Part shown: positions 45,771 through 55,920 of the stretch, piece by piece
Position numbering within the stretch: the stretch's first letter is position 1
Layout: every line of letters starts with the position of its first letter
Assembly: GCF_024204685.1 (NCBI RefSeq)
Contig: NZ_CP100350.1
Location: 992,001 to 1,056,000 of the forward strand
Length of the DNA stretch: 64,000 bases
Reading direction: 5' to 3'
DNA from: Gilvimarinus sp. DA14
GTDB taxonomy: Bacteria > Pseudomonadota > Gammaproteobacteria > Pseudomonadales > Cellvibrionaceae
Made by a program: the position numbers and the translations under genes
Notes under the pieces: model-generated
What the model was told of the DNA's origin: nothing
The model's database searches: none
What the model saw: the letters and a program-made list of their open reading frames with translations, nothing else

Positions 45771-46478
45771 TTACCAGGGCAAACGCTCGCCGCTCCAGTG
45801 CAAAAACTCGCCATTACTCTCGGCGCCACTACTGCACAACACGGTGAACAATCGCTCTGCGGACACTTCGGGGCTGTAGAGCCGCTGGGTCGGAACTCTT
45901 TCGGTAAAAGGCGCCGAGAGAGGAGAGCGGGTGGTGCCTGGGTGCAACGCGAGAACGCAGATACCCTTGTGGCGCCGAGCCAGCTCAATCGCCGCGGTTT
46001 TCACAAGCATATTCAAAGCCGCTTTGCTGGCGCGGTAGCCGTACCAACCACCCAGATGATTATCGCCAATACTGCCCACCTGCGCACTCAAAAACGCCAC
46101 TTTGGGACTATCGACACCACTTAAAATAGCGCTAAGTTGCTTGAGTAACAGCGCGGGAATTATGCTGTTGACGAAAAAGTAATGCCCCAGTGAATCGGCG
46201 CTTAGGGCTTCCAAACGCTTTTCCGGGGCCAGTTCATCCCCGTGCAAGGTTCCAATACAGGAGACCACCACCTGAGGCTTAACCTCACCCAGGCGCAGCT
46301 GATTGACGACATCAGCCAACGCAGCCTCTGTGTAATCGCACGTATAATATTGATCGTAGGCCGCTGGCGCATCACTGGCTCGCCCCACCCCCACTGTGCG
46401 GTAACCCTCCCTTGCGTAACGCTCGGCCAAAGCACAGGCGATGGCGCTATTCGCGCCAAAAATCAGCACATCAGACAT
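45771..46478 (-). CDS. Short-chain dehydrogenase/reductase (CsgA-like)
   Basis: A 235-aa SDR. The N-terminal nucleotide motif is relaxed (FGANSAIACALAERY rather than TGxxxGIG). The active-site pattern YGYRASKAALN carries Tyr and Lys, with Ser in FLSAQVGSIGD. Resembles C-factor/CsgA-like SDRs acting as oxidoreductases of unknown substrate. It stands alone between purC and corA. Confidence 0.85.
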   Translation of the reverse strand: MSDVLIFGANSAIACALAERYAREGYRTVGVGRASDAPAAYDQYYTCDYTEAALADVVNQLRLGEVKPQVVVSCIGTLHGDELAPEKRLEALSADSLGHYFFVNSIIPALLLKQLSAILSGVDSPKVAFLSAQVGSIGDNHLGGWYGYRASKAALNMLVKTAAIELARRHKGICVLALHPGTTRSPLSAPFTERVPTQRLYSPEVSAERLFTVLCSSGAESNGEFLHWSGERLPW

Positions 46479-46532
46479 AAAACCTCCGGTTGCCAGGCCT
46501 CAGCCTTGTTTCATCCGGCGGCTGCCGGACAT

Positions 46533-47486
46533 CTACAACCAGTCTTTACGTTTGAAATACCAAAGTGGTGCAATCGCCGAGGCCAGCATAATCAAAATAC
46601 CGGTGATGTAACCCCACTCCCAATGCAGGCCGGGGATAAACTCAAAGTTCATTCCGTAGAAGCTGGCCACCACGGTGGGCGGCAGGAAGATCACCGCAGC
46701 GATGGAAAAAGTCTTGATGATTTGGTTCTGTTCGATATTGATAAAGCCCTGCGTAGAGTCCATTAAAAAGTTAATCTTATCGAACAAGAACGCGGTGTGA
46801 GACATCAGGGTGTCCACGTCGCGTTTGATCTCGCGGGCGGTCTCTTGCAACTCGAAATGCTCGCGCAAATGCCGCTGCAAAAATGAAATAGAGCGCTGGG
46901 TATCCATCAGGCACAGGCGTATCTTACCGTTACTGTCTTCAAGCTTGGCGAGCCGATCTATGGCATCCTCCAAATCCGCATCGTCATCTTCCAGCACGGT
47001 ATGACTAACATCTTCGAGCTTGCGGTGAATATCCTCCAGCACGTCTGCCAGATTTTCCACTTTTTGTTCGAACATGGTAATCAGCAGGTCCTGCGGGGAG
47101 TGCGCCTGCACCTGCCCACGGCGAGCACGCATACGCAACAGGCGAAAATCGGCCAGCTCGCCATCGCGCAGGGTGATTAATCGCTTGTCCTGCAAGATAA
47201 AGGCGACCGTGGTGGTACTGTGCCGCCCTTCGGTGGGCGCCAAAAACAGGGAGTGAACATGAATACCGGCCGAGTCGAGAAAGTAGCGGGCCGAGAACTC
47301 AATTTCTTCCACGTCGTCCGACTCGGGCAGCTCGGCGCGCAAAAAGGTATTAAGCTGATCGCGCTCTTCGTCGGTTGGCTCGTGGGCATCGATCCAGACG
47401 GCCTGATTCATGGCCTCGCGCACGCCCTCTGGATCAACATTTTGATCCCGCAATTTCGCGCCCTGAATTTCAAACATTCTCAGCAT
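46533..47486 (-). CDS. corA: CorA-family magnesium/divalent-cation transporter
   Basis: A 317-aa protein with a long helical cytoplasmic domain, two C-terminal transmembrane helices (TFSIAAVIFLPPTVVASF and YITGILIMLASAIAPLWYF) and the signature YGMNF between them. The GMN loop is the ion selectivity filter. ZntB-type zinc transport is a less likely alternative. Monocistronic as far as can be seen. Confidence 0.9.
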   Translation of the reverse strand: MLRMFEIQGAKLRDQNVDPEGVREAMNQAVWIDAHEPTDEERDQLNTFLRAELPESDDVEEIEFSARYFLDSAGIHVHSLFLAPTEGRHSTTTVAFILQDKRLITLRDGELADFRLLRMRARRGQVQAHSPQDLLITMFEQKVENLADVLEDIHRKLEDVSHTVLEDDDADLEDAIDRLAKLEDSNGKIRLCLMDTQRSISFLQRHLREHFELQETAREIKRDVDTLMSHTAFLFDKINFLMDSTQGFINIEQNQIIKTFSIAAVIFLPPTVVASFYGMNFEFIPGLHWEWGYITGILIMLASAIAPLWYFKRKDWL

Positions 47487-47542
47487 GCGTCACTCCCCTA
47501 CTGCCAACTGTATCGTTACATAAGTGTACTGCGTTATACGTT

Positions 47543-48490
47543 TTATTTCTTACGTCTGGGTGAATAAGGTGAGGCCTCCCCCTCTGGACGGGTTTTGAAA
47601 CGCCGATGCACCCAAAGATACTGGGTGGGATACCGTCGTACCACAGACTCGACAACCCCATTAGCCGCCGTCGCATCAGCGATGTCATCACCACTGGGAA
47701 AGTCTGCCAGCGGCTCTTTAATCTCTACATGATAAATACCTTTGTCATCGCGATAGTGCTCAAAAGGCACAACCGCCGCACGCCCCATTTGCGCCATCCT
47801 GGCCGTTGCGGTCACCGTTGCCGCCTGAACACCAAAAAAGGGGGCAAACACTGTGTTTTGCACGCCGTAGTCCTGATCAGGGGCATACCAGATACGGTGC
47901 CCCTTGCGCAGGTTTTTGACCAAAAGGCGCACATCATCGCGTGGAATGGTACTGCCGGAATAACCCTCGCGGGCACGCGCCATGGCTGCCGCCAATAGCG
48001 GGTTGCGATCAACCCGGTAGATCATGTCGCACTCAATATTGAGCCCCATAATGCGCCCGGCCACATCCAAGGTAGTGTAGTGACCTCCCAACAAGAGCAC
48101 CCCTTTACCCTCGTTTTCCAGGCGATGCAGCACATCAAGCCCCTTCAGGGTATAACGATTGGCAAATTTACTGTCCGGCCCCCATAGCGCAATGGCAGTT
48201 TCCACAAAGCTTAAGCCCACATTGCGCAAAACCTCTCGCACGCGCTGTTCGACCTGCTCCTGATTTAACTCGGGAAAACACAGCTTGACGTTCACCCGGG
48301 TAATATCCCGCCGGGATTTTGCATAGCGGTAAAACAGCGCCCCCAACCACTCACCTAATTTGCGCGAGACACACCAGGGCAGATGCGCCACCAACCAAAA
48401 CACCCCCAAAGCCATCCAAGTAGTCCAGTAGCGGGGATGTACGTAACCCTGAAGGCTGGTGCGCTGATCGTGTTTAACCGGGGATACCAT
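47543..48490 (-). CDS. lpxL: Lipid A biosynthesis acyltransferase (LpxL/HtrB family)
   Basis: A 315-aa inner-membrane acyltransferase. An N-terminal hydrophobic segment (TWMALGVFWLVAHLPWCVS) precedes the HX4D motif in LLGGHYTTLDVAGR and the YAPDQDYG substrate segment. It adds a secondary acyl chain to Kdo2-lipid IVA. LpxM is possible, but similarity in order and length favours LpxL. Confidence 0.88.
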   Translation of the reverse strand: MVSPVKHDQRTSLQGYVHPRYWTTWMALGVFWLVAHLPWCVSRKLGEWLGALFYRYAKSRRDITRVNVKLCFPELNQEQVEQRVREVLRNVGLSFVETAIALWGPDSKFANRYTLKGLDVLHRLENEGKGVLLLGGHYTTLDVAGRIMGLNIECDMIYRVDRNPLLAAAMARAREGYSGSTIPRDDVRLLVKNLRKGHRIWYAPDQDYGVQNTVFAPFFGVQAATVTATARMAQMGRAAVVPFEHYRDDKGIYHVEIKEPLADFPSGDDIADATAANGVVESVVRRYPTQYLWVHRRFKTRPEGEASPYSPRRKK

Positions 48491-48604
48491 GTGAGCTTCC
48501 GTAAATTCGCGGTGGAAAAATCCGCGAGATTATAGCAGGCGCACACTTGCGTTGTGACGAATCTGGTATGGTTGCAACTCTCAGATCGCAGATGAGGCCA
48601 CACC

Positions 48605-48949
48605 TTGCAATCAGATACAGACCAGAGACTCGCCGAGCTGAGCGCTCGCATCGATAAAAATCACCTCGCGCTGAACAAAAAACTCGACGAACTCTACCGC
48701 CTGCGCGAAGCGTCAAGTGGCGAGCAATGGCGCCACTATGAAGAGCAAATACGGGCACTGAAAGAACAAGAAATACGTCTTTTAAAGTCAAAAAATACAG
48801 CCTGGATGGCACACTGGCTGCGCCGCGACGGCGAAGTGGAGGTTGTCGAAAGACCACACCGGAAACTGGGATTAAGCTTAATCGGCATCAGCCTGGCCGG
48901 CCTGGCAATACTGGCTTATCTGGCTTGGAAACTAAACGCGGGTACCTAA
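48605..48949 (+). CDS. Coiled-coil, tail-anchored membrane protein, unknown
   Basis: A 114-aa protein starting at TTG with GAGG seven bases upstream. Residues about 5-65 are a charged heptad-like helix (LAELSARIDKNHLALNKKLDELYRL ... IRALKEQEIRLLKSK), and a single C-terminal transmembrane helix follows (LGLSLIGISLAGLAILAYLAW). Not recognised. It is divergent from lpxL. The strong ribosome binding site and amphipathic helix support a real gene. Confidence 0.65.
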   Translation: MQSDTDQRLAELSARIDKNHLALNKKLDELYRLREASSGEQWRHYEEQIRALKEQEIRLLKSKNTAWMAHWLRRDGEVEVVERPHRKLGLSLIGISLAGLAILAYLAWKLNAGT

Positions 48950-49040
48950 CCTGTAAGGCGGCAGAGAGAGGGAAGCGAGAAGCTAGGAAAAAGAAACGGG
49001 CAGCGCCCGGAGCCGGGAGCTGCCCCAACAGGAGCATGAA

Positions 49041-49370
49041 TCAATCAGAAGAATCTTCTGAGACGGCGGACTCAATCAACGTCTTGAGCTCACCGCTTTC
49101 GTACATCTCGGTCACGATATCGCAACCGCCTACCAACTCGCCGTTTACCCACAACTGCGGGTAAGTCGGCCAATTAGCGTACTGCTTCAATCCTTCGCGA
49201 AGATCTGGATTGGACAAGACATCCACGTAAGCGAATCTTTGTCCACACGCCATCACAGCCTGTGATGTGCGTTGCGAAAACCCGCATTGAGGGGCGTTTG
49301 GAGAGCCCTTCATGTACAAAATAACCGGATTTTCAGAAAGCTGTTGTTTGATGGTTTCCATCACGTCCAT
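49041..49370 (-). CDS. grxD: Monothiol glutaredoxin GrxD
   Basis: About 109 aa with the monothiol active site CGFS (PQCGFSQRTSQ) and the glutathione site WPTYPQLWVNGELVGGCDIV. It coordinates a [2Fe-2S] cluster and delivers it to targets. Starts at 49376 (TTG), 49370 (ATG) or 49361 (ATG) are all possible; 49370 gives the usual MDVMETI. Confidence 0.93.
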   Translation of the reverse strand: MDVMETIKQQLSENPVILYMKGSPNAPQCGFSQRTSQAVMACGQRFAYVDVLSNPDLREGLKQYANWPTYPQLWVNGELVGGCDIVTEMYESGELKTLIESAVSEDSSD

Positions 49371-49719
49371 AGACAATGTATACCTCTGTGGCTTTGGAAA
49401 ACCCGCCGGGATACCCCTTTAGGCTCAGATGATTCAAAGAATAAAAACCGGATAACCTAGCGGCTTACTCAGGTATTTCATTCTACCGTAACAGTGACAC
49501 CTGTTCCAAATAACCTTTTTCATGTCCTCTATGGACCTCCCCACCCCCAGCCGATTACTCAAACTGTGTTACAGGGAGTTGACCCATCATACCTGATAAT
49601 GTTGGACAATGGGACTCCAAATCGGCAGCAATTTGCCACTTTCGGCTAATTTTTGCGCTTTTTTACCTACAAAAATGACACTTTTATGAATACCGCACTG
49701 CTTTTTTCAAATGTCAGCG
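49371..49719. other. Intergenic stretch, no gene seen
   Basis: About 350 AT-rich bases lie between the grxD start and the end of the downstream receptor gene. Contains no convincing open frame, no strong terminator and no recognisable RNA. It should hold the grxD promoter. Confidence 0.6.
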
Positions 49720-51756
49720 CTACCAGGTGCGGGTTAGCTCCATGCCAATATTCAACTGCCGCGGCGGTGCGGGCTCAAGGGTGCGACCACGACTCTGATT
49801 CACAATAACAGCGCCGACATATTCCTCGTCCAATAGATTATCCACCTTGACCCAGGCAGAAGCCTTAATCTGAGTAAACTGTTTCTCGCTCTGCGCGGCG
49901 ATATCCCACACCAGCGAATCCGGCGCCCATTCTGTATTGTCATCACCCGTCGCAACCTTACTGCGGTAGCGGGCGGTAGCACTAAGAGTCAGCCATTGCG
50001 GTATTACTCGCCAGTCGAGCTGAGCATATAAGTTTTGCTCGGCCACCCCGGGTAAGTTGTTGCCGTCATCCGGCCCTGCCGTGTATTGCGCATCGAGCCA
50101 GGTCGCCCCCAAACGCCCCGATAACTTTTCACTCAGCGCCCACTGCCCCTGCGCCTCTAGCCCAAGACGTTCGGTATCGGCACCATTGCGGTAGGTGGTA
50201 CGCCCTCCTTCTGAGCTATCCACCACCAGTTCGTCGCGACTTCGCATAGCAAAACCCACCAAGCTCGCCTCTAGCGTGGCCTCACTGTAGCGCCAACCCA
50301 ACTCCACCTGCCGGTTGCGCGCACTGCGCAAATCCAGGTTTAAACCCGTGCCCTCGTTGCGATAGGCCATCTCCGTCAATGTCGGCGTTTCAAAGCCTTC
50401 GCCTGCACTGGCGAACAGCCGCCAGTCACCCTCGCCGTAGCTCAGCCCAGCACCATAAGAGGGTTCTTGATAATCCAGAGCTCCCGAATCGTCGGGGTTG
50501 CTACCCTGTACATAGTAATCGCTGACTTTAAAATCGATGTGGTTATAGCGGGCGCCGGCCTGTATGCGCCAATGCTCATTCGGCGTCCAAGTCAGGCCGG
50601 TATAAAAGTCGCGGTTTTGTACCTCGCCAAGCTCTGAGCGCTTCAACTCACCCTGCTCCCCCCGATCATTCACAAAGCCTTTACGTCTGTCGCGCATCTG
50701 TCCGAACTCCGCCCCCAGTGACCATTCCAGCGAGCCAAACTGCCGGGCGAAGCGAAGATTACTGCCGGCAAAGTCTCGCATCAGATCAATCACCGCGCCA
50801 TTGTCGTTCTCACCGTCGCCGGGGAAACTCAGAAACTGCTTGATCTCGCGCTCACCCGCCCAGCCAGCCCACTGCCAACTGCCCCACTCGGCACGCTGCT
50901 TTAATGACAACGACGCCTGCCGGTGCTGGATGGTTTTGCGCGGATCAAAAATAAGCGCCACCGGGTGCACCTGGGTGGGATCTTCCTGCCACTGCTCATA
51001 AGTCAATCCCTGAGGATCCTCGGTGTCGGGGTCTTGACTGATATCCACCCGAGCCACGACCTCGATACCCGACTGACTGCGGTAAAACCACTGCCCGGTA
51101 AACTGATTTCGTTCGGCGCTGGAGTGCTCGCGAAAGCCATCGGTACTGAACTGGCTGACTTGTACCCGTGCGCTCGCGCGCTCGCCGGCCCACTCACCGC
51201 GCAGCCGATAGCGTCTTTGCCGCGCATCCCCAGCCGCGCCCAGCAAGGCGACCGAGCTCGTCTCGGGAGCACTGGTGTGAAATAAGATCGTCCCCCCCGC
51301 CGCATTGCCGTAAAGAGTCGCCAGAGGCCCCCGCATGACCTCCACTCGATCAAAGGTATCCAGCGCGATACTGGAAGTCTGGCTTTGGCCGTCGGGCATA
51401 GTGAGGGGAATATCGTCCACACGCATATTAATGCCCCTGACGCCAAAGGCCGAGCGGGCGCCGAAACCGCGCAGGCTGATGCGAGTATCCTGAGCAAAAT
51501 TGGAGCGACTGTCCGCCTGCACCCCCGGCAAGCCCGCCAGCAGTTCGGCGCTGTCAAAGCGAAATCCCGGCAGCTGTTGCTCAACCCTCAATGCGTCTAC
51601 CGTGGCGGCGCTATTGAGCCAGGGCTCGGCGCTGCGATTGGCGGTGACAATGACGGTTTCTTGCAACCCCCAGGGCTCTGAGTTCTCTTGGGTATTCTCG
51701 GCTTGCACGGCAGCGCTCAAGGCTGCAAACAACCAGCTCAAGTGAAAGGTACGCAT
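49720..51756 (-). CDS. TonB-dependent receptor, siderophore/metal-complex type
   Basis: A 678-aa outer-membrane receptor. Signal peptide (LSWLFAALSAAVQAE), TonB box ETVIVTANR, plug domain (about 45-165, ISLRGFGARSAFGVRGI and VEVMRGPLATLYGNAAGGTI) and a 22-strand-type barrel with VDNLLDEEYVGAVIVN and terminal aromatic Trp. Size and plug resemble iron-siderophore receptors such as the PA2089/FecA-like group, rather than the 975-aa oligosaccharide receptor at 6.5 kb. Ligand unknown. Its start shares one base with the hrpB stop (TAATG), so it is translationally coupled to a helicase gene, an unusual pairing. Confidence 0.88.
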   Translation of the reverse strand: MRTFHLSWLFAALSAAVQAENTQENSEPWGLQETVIVTANRSAEPWLNSAATVDALRVEQQLPGFRFDSAELLAGLPGVQADSRSNFAQDTRISLRGFGARSAFGVRGINMRVDDIPLTMPDGQSQTSSIALDTFDRVEVMRGPLATLYGNAAGGTILFHTSAPETSSVALLGAAGDARQRRYRLRGEWAGERASARVQVSQFSTDGFREHSSAERNQFTGQWFYRSQSGIEVVARVDISQDPDTEDPQGLTYEQWQEDPTQVHPVALIFDPRKTIQHRQASLSLKQRAEWGSWQWAGWAGEREIKQFLSFPGDGENDNGAVIDLMRDFAGSNLRFARQFGSLEWSLGAEFGQMRDRRKGFVNDRGEQGELKRSELGEVQNRDFYTGLTWTPNEHWRIQAGARYNHIDFKVSDYYVQGSNPDDSGALDYQEPSYGAGLSYGEGDWRLFASAGEGFETPTLTEMAYRNEGTGLNLDLRSARNRQVELGWRYSEATLEASLVGFAMRSRDELVVDSSEGGRTTYRNGADTERLGLEAQGQWALSEKLSGRLGATWLDAQYTAGPDDGNNLPGVAEQNLYAQLDWRVIPQWLTLSATARYRSKVATGDDNTEWAPDSLVWDIAAQSEKQFTQIKASAWVKVDNLLDEEYVGAVIVNQSRGRTLEPAPPRQLNIGMELTRTW

Positions 51757-54209
51757 TAAGACTCCAAACGCTTTTTAGTGAATCCGGTAGCGACATGCTC
51801 CAGAGGGTTTTCCGGCCAGGGATGCTTGGCATAGCGCCCGCGCATTTCTTTGCGAACTTGCGGATAAACTTCCGCCCAGAAGTAGGCCAGATCGCGGGTG
51901 ATCGCCAGGGGCCTTGCGGCCGGGGAGAGCAGCTCGATGGTGAGGGGTACGGTGCATGACGGCAGAGTGAAGGTGGCGGCGCCAAAAAACTCTTGTAGCT
52001 TGCCGCTAATCACAGGCTCGGGAAGCTCTGCCCCACTCACCAAGGCTGCAGTCTCGACCTCCCCGCGATAATTAACGGCGACTTTGCGGCCGCTGGGTAG
52101 CGTCATAACCTCAGGCAAAAGTGTATCCAGCTGCGCTACCGACTCGAACCCCAGGTAAAAAGTTAACGCTTCAGCCAAAGGCAAAGCTTCAAGCTGGCTG
52201 GCGCCATCGAGAAAGGCTTGCAGCCATTGCTCCAATCGCTCGGTTAGAGCGCTCTCACTCAGGTCAGGCAGATCCAACAGACCAAAGCTCTGCGCCAACC
52301 GCGCCCGCAACAATAAAGTCAAGGCCGCTGCAGGCCAGGGAATCGACGGTAAACCCCGTTGACGCACGAATTCTACAATAGCGTAGGGCACCTGCTCGGG
52401 CGACAAAGTCTGGCGCACCTCATCCACCACCTGACCGCCCATGCGATAGCGACGCGTTTCCACCCAGCGGCGCCTGGTACCGGCGCCGGCCGGCTCAATC
52501 GCGGTTTCGATCTCAGCCAGCGAGTGTATCTGACTGTCATCGAGCGCAATATCAAGCCCCACTCCCAACAAGGTTTTGCCACGACTGCTTAGGTGCAGCA
52601 CCATTGCCCAGTCAGCGCTACAGGCAAGCGATACCGTGACACCAGTGTTGAGCCGATACTGGCCGGGCGAAGTCGCACGGCCAATACGATCGGCAAATAC
52701 CCTGGCCATAGTTGCCAGCAAAGCCGCCGGCAAACGGCTTACCTGCGCCTCGGGTTTGAGCTTTAAACCGAGCACTCGATTCCAACGAGCCAGCAACAGT
52801 TGCCAGCGCTTCTCCCGAGTCAGTTGGCGCTGCGCCTCTTGCAGCCACACCGACAAATCACTGCCCGGGGGCAGATCAAAATGCAGCGCCAAAGCCAGCA
52901 GCGCTAGCCAGGATTGCTCCGGCAAGTTCTGCTGCGCGTGCAATAAAATAGCGGCAATTCGAGGGTGAGTGCCAAGCTCGGCCACCCGCCGCCCCGCCGC
53001 GGTAATGTTGTTATCCTTATTCAGTAACTCCCAGCGCCGCAGTTGAGCTTGCGCGTGCTGCATAGCCAGCGGGCCCGGCGCTTCCAGCCAGGGCAATTGC
53101 GCCACCGGGGTGCCCCAGTGAGCCAGGCGCAGTGCCAGGGGTACATAATCCGTGCGGCGAATCTCCGGCAGGGTTTGCGGCGCCAGCGGCTCCGACTCGG
53201 CCCACAGGCGAATACACTGTCCTGCCTGCACCCGGCCGGCCCGACCGCGTCTTTGCTCGGCGCTGGCAGCGGAAATTCGCCGGGTTTTGAGGCGGGTAAC
53301 GCCAGTGCGCTGCTCGTAATCCGGTTCCCGCGCGAGGCCAGAGTCCACCACCAAAGTGACATCGACAATAGTCAGAGAGGTTTCGGCAATATTGGTCGCC
53401 AGAATAACCCGGGGGCCGCTCGTCGGATCCAGCGCGGCCACCTGCTCGGCGCGCGCTACCCGGCTGTGCAAACTGAACACTCTCGCCGCCTTGCCCTGCT
53501 GCTCCAGCGCCTGTTGGCATCGCTCTATCTCCCGCCAGCCGGGCAAAAATACCAAGACGGTTTGAGTGTGCCAGTCGGCAATATTGGCCAGCGCACGCAG
53601 CACCTGTTGTTCCAACGACTCGGTTTGACCGCGCACTTGCTGCGCCGGGCAATAGCCGACATTTACCGGAAAGCAGCGGCCGGGACTGTAGAGTGAATGA
53701 TCGACCTGGGTGCGCAGGCCTTTATCCGCGGTGGCGGACATCAGCACCAGCTTTAAGTCCTCCCGCAGCATTGCGGTTTCCTGCACCATTGCCCAGGCTG
53801 TGTCTTGATTCACCGAGCGCTCGTGAATCTCATCCAGCATCACCACCGCGACGGACTCTAACTCCGGGTCTGCCAACAGGCGCTGCAAAAATACCCCCGG
53901 CGTCATCAGTAGCAGTTGTGTACTCTCTGACTCGGCGCGATCAAAAGGCACCTGGTAGCCCACTCGCGCTCCGACTTCAGAGTCGTCAAGTTCAGCCAAA
54001 CGCCCGGCCAACGCCACCGCTGACAGTACCCGGGGCTGGATTAGCCACACTTGCTGCCCGGGCGCCACCCACTCTAAAGCCCACAGAGGGGCCAAGGTTG
54101 ATTTGCCCGCGCCCGGCTCGGCCTCCAGCAACAGGCTGACACCGGCGCTCAAAGCATCGATAAACTCACCGCGTAGCGGTGTTAACGGCAAATTGGGAAG
54201 CTCGGGCAT
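51756..54209 (-). CDS. hrpB: ATP-dependent RNA helicase HrpB
   Basis: An 817-aa DEAH-type helicase from ATG 54209. Walker A is AEPGAGKSTLAP and motif II is DEIH; SATAD and the HrpB-specific C-terminal domain (YAKHPWPENPLEHVATGFTKKR) are visible. Frame is open for 27 codons upstream, but those overlap hyuB and are unlike HrpB. Role in bacteria is poorly defined, probably mRNA processing. Two bases separate it from the hyuB-like gene; it overlaps the receptor start by one base. Confidence 0.93.
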   Translation of the reverse strand: MPELPNLPLTPLRGEFIDALSAGVSLLLEAEPGAGKSTLAPLWALEWVAPGQQVWLIQPRVLSAVALAGRLAELDDSEVGARVGYQVPFDRAESESTQLLLMTPGVFLQRLLADPELESVAVVMLDEIHERSVNQDTAWAMVQETAMLREDLKLVLMSATADKGLRTQVDHSLYSPGRCFPVNVGYCPAQQVRGQTESLEQQVLRALANIADWHTQTVLVFLPGWREIERCQQALEQQGKAARVFSLHSRVARAEQVAALDPTSGPRVILATNIAETSLTIVDVTLVVDSGLAREPDYEQRTGVTRLKTRRISAASAEQRRGRAGRVQAGQCIRLWAESEPLAPQTLPEIRRTDYVPLALRLAHWGTPVAQLPWLEAPGPLAMQHAQAQLRRWELLNKDNNITAAGRRVAELGTHPRIAAILLHAQQNLPEQSWLALLALALHFDLPPGSDLSVWLQEAQRQLTREKRWQLLLARWNRVLGLKLKPEAQVSRLPAALLATMARVFADRIGRATSPGQYRLNTGVTVSLACSADWAMVLHLSSRGKTLLGVGLDIALDDSQIHSLAEIETAIEPAGAGTRRRWVETRRYRMGGQVVDEVRQTLSPEQVPYAIVEFVRQRGLPSIPWPAAALTLLLRARLAQSFGLLDLPDLSESALTERLEQWLQAFLDGASQLEALPLAEALTFYLGFESVAQLDTLLPEVMTLPSGRKVAVNYRGEVETAALVSGAELPEPVISGKLQEFFGAATFTLPSCTVPLTIELLSPAARPLAITRDLAYFWAEVYPQVRKEMRGRYAKHPWPENPLEHVATGFTKKRLES

Positions 54210-54211
54210 GA

Positions 54212-55792
54212 TTAATCCTGGCTGACTTCGCCGCCGCGTAAGGCAAGATCGCCCCAGCCGCCCCCACCGGCGGTGGCCAAACTCAGACAATCACCTCGGG
54301 AAACCTTTAACGCCACTTTCGCGGGCAGCGGTTTGCCGTTAAGACAGTTCTCTCCCGCCGCGCCCGGCTCGCCGCCCGCCAAGCCCCAGGGCTGATGCAC
54401 GCGACGCTCGGTCAACAAAGTTACCTGCGCGGGGGCGAGGAACTCATATTCACGCAGCAGGCCATCACCACCCGGACGAGCACCGGCCCCGCCACTGCCG
54501 CGACGTATCTGATAGCGACGAATGCGCAGCGGATAATGAGTTTCCAGGCTTTCGATGGGGGTGTTCAATGTATTGGTCATATGTGTCTGCACCGCCGACC
54601 AACCGCCACCGCTCTTGCCCGCCCCCATACCGCCGCCATTAGTCTCGTAATAGTCCCAACGCGGCTGATGGGCGCTGGCCTCGGCGCCCATGGCGACATT
54701 GTTCATTGAGCCTGAGCTGGCGGCAGGAATTGTCTCCGGCAGCGCCTGTGCCAACGCGCCCAGAACAGCGTCCACCATGCGGGTCGAGGTTTCCACATTG
54801 CCCGCCGCCACAGCGGCCGGACGACGGGCATTCACCAAGCTGCCCTGGCGGGCCTTAAGCCGAATGGGACGGAAGGTTCCGGCACAGGCCGGGGTCTGCT
54901 CGGGCATCAAACAGCGCAGCGCGTAAAATACTGCCGCAGCAGCCACTGCGAGCGGGCAGTTGATATTGCCTGCAACCTGCTCGCTGGTGCCGTTAAAATC
55001 CGCTTCCAGCTGTCCATTGGCCACGGTCAAGACCACATTGATGGCAATGTCCTGATGGCCCAGACCGTCATCATCCATGTAATCGCAGAACTTATAGCAA
55101 CCGGCGGGAATTACACGCAGCGCCTCGCGCGCCAGGCGCTCAGCGTAATCGTTCAACTCGGCAAGTGCGGCTCGGTATTCCTCTAACCCCATCGCCGCAA
55201 CCTGATCGGCGAGACGTTCGCATCCCAGGCGGCAGGCGCTGATCTGCGCGGCAAAATCACCGCGCGCCTGAATGGTATGAGTGGATTGGGTATCGGTACC
55301 ACAGAGTCTGGCCAGCACCGGCTCGACGACTTTACCGGCGCGCACGATATGCGTCGGGGCGATTACCTCTCCCTCTTCCTCGAGCCTGCGAGAGATAGGC
55401 ATGGACCCCGGAGAAGTCGCGCCAATGTTGGCGTGGTGAGCGCGGTTTGCGGCAAAACCGATTAGGTGTCCGGCATGCCAAACGGGTGCTATCACCGTCA
55501 CATCCGGTAGATGAGTCCCCCCTAAATACGGGTCGTTCACCACCAGCATATCGCCCTCGCGCCACTCGATGCCGCTCACAATATCCGCCATGGCGTAAGC
55601 CATACTGCCCAAGTGGACAGGAATATGAGCGGCCTGGGCAGCGAGCTGGCCGTCGGCGTCAAACAGGGCGCAGGAAAAGTCCAGCCGATCTTTGATATTG
55701 GGAGAGAAAGCCGAGCACTTCAGCACTGCGCCCATCTCATCGCATACCGCAGCCATGCGACTGGCAAACACACTCAGTTCTATCGCGTTCAT
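54212..55792 (-). CDS. Hydantoinase B / oxoprolinase family protein (HyuB-like)
   Basis: A 526-aa protein from ATG 55792, which has a GGGGG box just upstream; an earlier start would add 28 residues unlike the family. Conserved segments include CDEMGAVLKCSAFSPNIKDRLDFSCALFD, VVNDPYLGGTHLPDVTV, HHANIGATSPGSMP and the glycine-rich GGGMGAGKSGGG. HyuB works with HyuA or as the C-terminal half of 5-oxoprolinase, cleaving 5-oxoproline or hydantoins with ATP. No hyuA lies next to it here. It heads the hyuB-hrpB-receptor operon. Confidence 0.88.
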   Translation of the reverse strand: MNAIELSVFASRMAAVCDEMGAVLKCSAFSPNIKDRLDFSCALFDADGQLAAQAAHIPVHLGSMAYAMADIVSGIEWREGDMLVVNDPYLGGTHLPDVTVIAPVWHAGHLIGFAANRAHHANIGATSPGSMPISRRLEEEGEVIAPTHIVRAGKVVEPVLARLCGTDTQSTHTIQARGDFAAQISACRLGCERLADQVAAMGLEEYRAALAELNDYAERLAREALRVIPAGCYKFCDYMDDDGLGHQDIAINVVLTVANGQLEADFNGTSEQVAGNINCPLAVAAAAVFYALRCLMPEQTPACAGTFRPIRLKARQGSLVNARRPAAVAAGNVETSTRMVDAVLGALAQALPETIPAASSGSMNNVAMGAEASAHQPRWDYYETNGGGMGAGKSGGGWSAVQTHMTNTLNTPIESLETHYPLRIRRYQIRRGSGGAGARPGGDGLLREYEFLAPAQVTLLTERRVHQPWGLAGGEPGAAGENCLNGKPLPAKVALKVSRGDCLSLATAGGGGWGDLALRGGEVSQD

Positions 55793-55920
55793 TACGCCCC
55801 CACACTTTAACGGCAACCGGATCAAAGGCGGCATCTTACCAGCCAGCGAATGGGCCGTCAGGCGGCTATTTGCCAAGCCTCAGGATTCCATATACTATCG
55901 GTTGTTTGGTGTTCGGTCTG

